From an uncultured Eubacteriales bacterium (GTDB lineage Bacteria > Bacillota > Clostridia > Oscillospirales > Acutalibacteraceae): a stretch of 26,163 nt of DNA. Both the position numbers and the translations under genes were made by a program. The first letter of the stretch is position 1, and each line of letters starts with the position of its first letter. Location: NCBI GenBank assembly GCA_934541115.1, contig CAKTDF010000026.1, forward strand, positions 1-26,163, in the 5' to 3' direction. Positions 24,495-26,163 of the stretch are shown here, piece after piece. A model generated the notes under the pieces. That model ran no database searches. It worked only from the letters and a program-made list of their open reading frames with translations, and was not told the DNA's origin.

Positions 24495-25802
24495 TTAATC
24501 AGTAGCAACAAACTTAACAAGGGGTCGGAAGAAAAAGAATTCTTCGACCGTGCCGCCTTTCGGCGCATGAACTTTCAGACCGGGTGTAAGCAAAAAGCTA
24601 TTGTAATATAAACCGCAGTCCTTTGACTCAAAATAAATATCTTTCAGCGATGTACAACCCGAAAAAACGTCTGAGCCCATTGATTCAATGCTTGCCGGAA
24701 TCGTTATTGACTTCAGCGACCTACAATAACAGAACACACTTGATGGAAGCCCTGTAAGATTTTCGGGAATGCTGACTGTTTCAAGGCTGATGCAACCCTC
24801 GAACAATCCCCAACCAAAGCCGTTTTCTGTGTCACCGATAGTTTTGGGTATTACTACTTTCTTCAGTTTTTCGCAATCTGAAAATACACCGGCACAAAGT
24901 GAATGTATGCTGTCAGGTATAACAACCTCTGTGAGTGCCGTTTTTTCAAATGCAGACGCATAAATATCCATCAAATTATTACCGAAATCAACTTTAGCAA
25001 GTTTTTTGCAGCTATTGAATGCTTCACGCGTAATCAAAACGAGTTCATCGGAAAACTCTGCCTTTTCAATACTTGAGCAATTCATAAATGTTCTATCTCC
25101 AATTGCCCTCAACTTTTTTGGGAACGTGATATCTTTTAAATTCTCACAATTATAAAATGCATCCATGCATATAGCCATCACGCTTTCCGGCATTGCCACA
25201 GACTCGAGCGAATGCAGCTCTGAAAAAGCCGAATTGCCAATTGCAAAAATTCCGTCAGGCAGTATTATCCGTTTTACATTTTTGTTTTTAATGGCATTTG
25301 CTCCAATGTATGCAACTTTTTTTCCGTCAATCTCGGATGGTATACTTATCTCATTGCTGTTTGAAAAAACTCTTTCTATCTCAACATAACCGTTTCTACG
25401 GATAATATATTTATAATCCTCGTTTTCGCGTCTCTCTTCAATTCCCGAAATCACAAAAATATTCCATCCACCGTCAATTAGATAATACGTTCCCTCTTTT
25501 GAGGGTGATGAAAAATCCACTCCGGTTGATTCAAATCCGTATAGCGTATCGCCTTCAATATAATTTGACCTATCCTCTGAAACGCTTGTAACTGAGCTAT
25601 TTGATGAGGTGGAGTTCTCAATAACAACGGGTGCCGCTGAAGCAGCTGTGCTCGTAGTAATTTCCGCTGCAGTGGTTTCATTGATATTCTCATCGCTGCC
25701 CGTCATCTCTGCGTTGGCGTTTTCTTTTTTACAGGAACAAAGTGCCGCACAAGCAAGCATCATCAGCAGCAAAACCGAAAAAACTTTAATGGACGTTTTC
25801 AT
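24495..25802 (-). CDS. BspA-like leucine-rich-repeat lipoprotein, copy B
   Basis: The predicted 435-residue protein is identical to copy A, offset by 1580 bases. Lipoprotein signal, spacer and repeats are as described there. At DNA level I see one synonymous difference, in the fourth codon from the end (GCC in copy A, GCT in copy B), and a one-base length difference between stop and repeat. The 5' flank is the same up to the edge of the repeat. Being so similar, the two genes either arose very recently or are kept alike by gene conversion. An assembly artefact is less likely because the flanking repeats differ. Confidence 0.88.
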   Translation of the reverse strand: MKTSIKVFSVLLLMMLACAALCSCKKENANAEMTGSDENINETTAAEITTSTAASAAPVVIENSTSSNSSVTSVSEDRSNYIEGDTLYGFESTGVDFSSPSKEGTYYLIDGGWNIFVISGIEERRENEDYKYIIRRNGYVEIERVFSNSNEISIPSEIDGKKVAYIGANAIKNKNVKRIILPDGIFAIGNSAFSELHSLESVAMPESVMAICMDAFYNCENLKDITFPKKLRAIGDRTFMNCSSIEKAEFSDELVLITREAFNSCKKLAKVDFGNNLMDIYASAFEKTALTEVVIPDSIHSLCAGVFSDCEKLKKVVIPKTIGDTENGFGWGLFEGCISLETVSIPENLTGLPSSVFCYCRSLKSITIPASIESMGSDVFSGCTSLKDIYFESKDCGLYYNSFLLTPGLKVHAPKGGTVEEFFFFRPLVKFVATD

Positions 25803-25890
25803 GAATATCCCTCCCTTGTTATTTTTTAATTCCGATATTCGACGAGCTTGTGATTGCCGAAATGCAACCATTTGCAATCGATACTATCTC

Positions 25891-26046
25891 TCCCCACCGC
25901 AGCACAGTTTAAGTACTGCGGCAAGACCGTCAAGCCCTGCTTAAAATCCTCTGCTCTCCCCACAAATCTATTTTTTGAAGGGTGGTGATCACGGGGAGAG
26001 CAAAGGTATATTGAGACCCACGCGTTTTACGTGAGGGACTCACATT
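25891..26046 (-). repeat. Array repeat copy 8 (short type)
   Basis: First hairpin CCGCAG/CTGCGG and middle hairpin perfect. The end palindrome is ACGTGAG against CTCACAT, a C-A mismatch on plus that is U-G on minus. A short deletion relative to copy 7 removes most of the segment between the first and middle hairpins. It is followed by a second copy of gene X. Confidence 0.93.
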
Positions 26047-26163
26047 AGAAAAACCGGTAAATTCAAGGGTACACTCTCCCAATCATAAAATTTCCAAAGA
26101 GCTATAGCAAAAAGTATAATTACTGCATACCCTTTCATAAATGCAATATCGAATAGTGTTTCA
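26040..26163 (-). CDS. Small membrane protein X, second copy (cut by window edge)
   Basis: The last 40 codons of a gene nearly identical to the one at 22485-22736. Visible differences are Cys to Tyr (KFCDWES becomes KFYDWES) and a final Thr to Met caused by the G to A change inside the repeat (CACGTT to CACATT). The stop is again the TGA in the repeat's GTGAG. The 5' part lies beyond the window, so I cannot say whether it is intact. Confidence 0.75.
   Translation of the reverse strand, partial: ETLFDIAFMKGYAVIILFAIALWKFYDWESVPLNLPVFLM

Noticed and set aside
22915..25802. Assembly duplication of the LRR gene
   Set aside because: The flanking repeats 6, 7 and 8 differ by substitutions and indels, and the genes differ near the 3' end, so this is more likely a true duplication. 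Long reads would settle it.
17073..26046. CRISPR array
   Set aside because: The repeats are 125-250 bases long, are separated by whole genes of different lengths, and show no short spacers of uniform size.
17073..26046. Classical integron attC sites
   Set aside because: The layout fits, but the copies are longer than known attC sites and the GTTRRRY/RYYYAAC core pair is not consistently present. CACGTT is followed by varied bases. No IntI is in the window. Kept only as an analogy.

Overview
The window looks like a chromosomal segment of a Gram-positive anaerobe of the class Clostridia, most likely a gut Ruminococcaceae/Oscillospirales-type organism. The basis is the gene content (type III pantothenate kinase, GTP-type PEP carboxykinase, ApgM-type phosphoglycerate mutase, LCP wall-polymer ligase, BspA-like LRR lipoprotein), strong AGGAGG-type ribosome sites, and near-consensus sigma-A promoters with 16-17 bp spacers. 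The species cannot be named from this sequence.

Positions 1-15701 are an ordinary core region. From left to right: the start of a TIR-like protein (minus); a PflA-like radical SAM protein (minus); divergently coaX and a secreted alpha/beta-hydrolase-like protein with Cys in the nucleophile elbow (plus); a 224-bp MITE-like inverted-repeat element; pckA (minus); a ClC-family anion transporter (plus); an L-2-amino-thiazoline-4-carboxylate hydrolase gene broken by one in-frame stop (minus); a five-gene minus-strand operon apgM - response regulator - histidine kinase - LCP ligase - rlmD; nagA (minus); and, divergently, a tRNA-Lys(UUU).

From just behind the tRNA to the right edge (about 15.7-26.2 kb) the character changes. 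The DNA is visibly richer in A+T, all convincing genes point the same way (minus), nearly all encode small unrecognised membrane proteins or lipoproteins, and eight copies of a structured 125-250 bp repeat lie between them in one orientation. Each repeat sits just 3' of a gene. The repeat folds into up to three hairpins. Most substitutions in the stems keep pairing as G-U (or G-T) only on the minus strand, and one is a true compensatory change. One 435-codon LRR lipoprotein gene is present twice, nearly identical, and the neighbouring 83-codon gene recurs on the far side, giving the order X-LRR-LRR-X. The whole is best described as an array of mobile gene cassettes separated by a structured repeat, integron-like in layout but with no integrase in view. 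This is the main candidate for an undescribed system.

Functionally the core genes cover CoA synthesis, gluconeogenesis/anaplerosis, amino-sugar recycling, wall-polymer attachment with a linked two-component system, and rRNA methylation. The function of the cassette proteins cannot be read from sequence beyond their placement at the membrane or cell surface.
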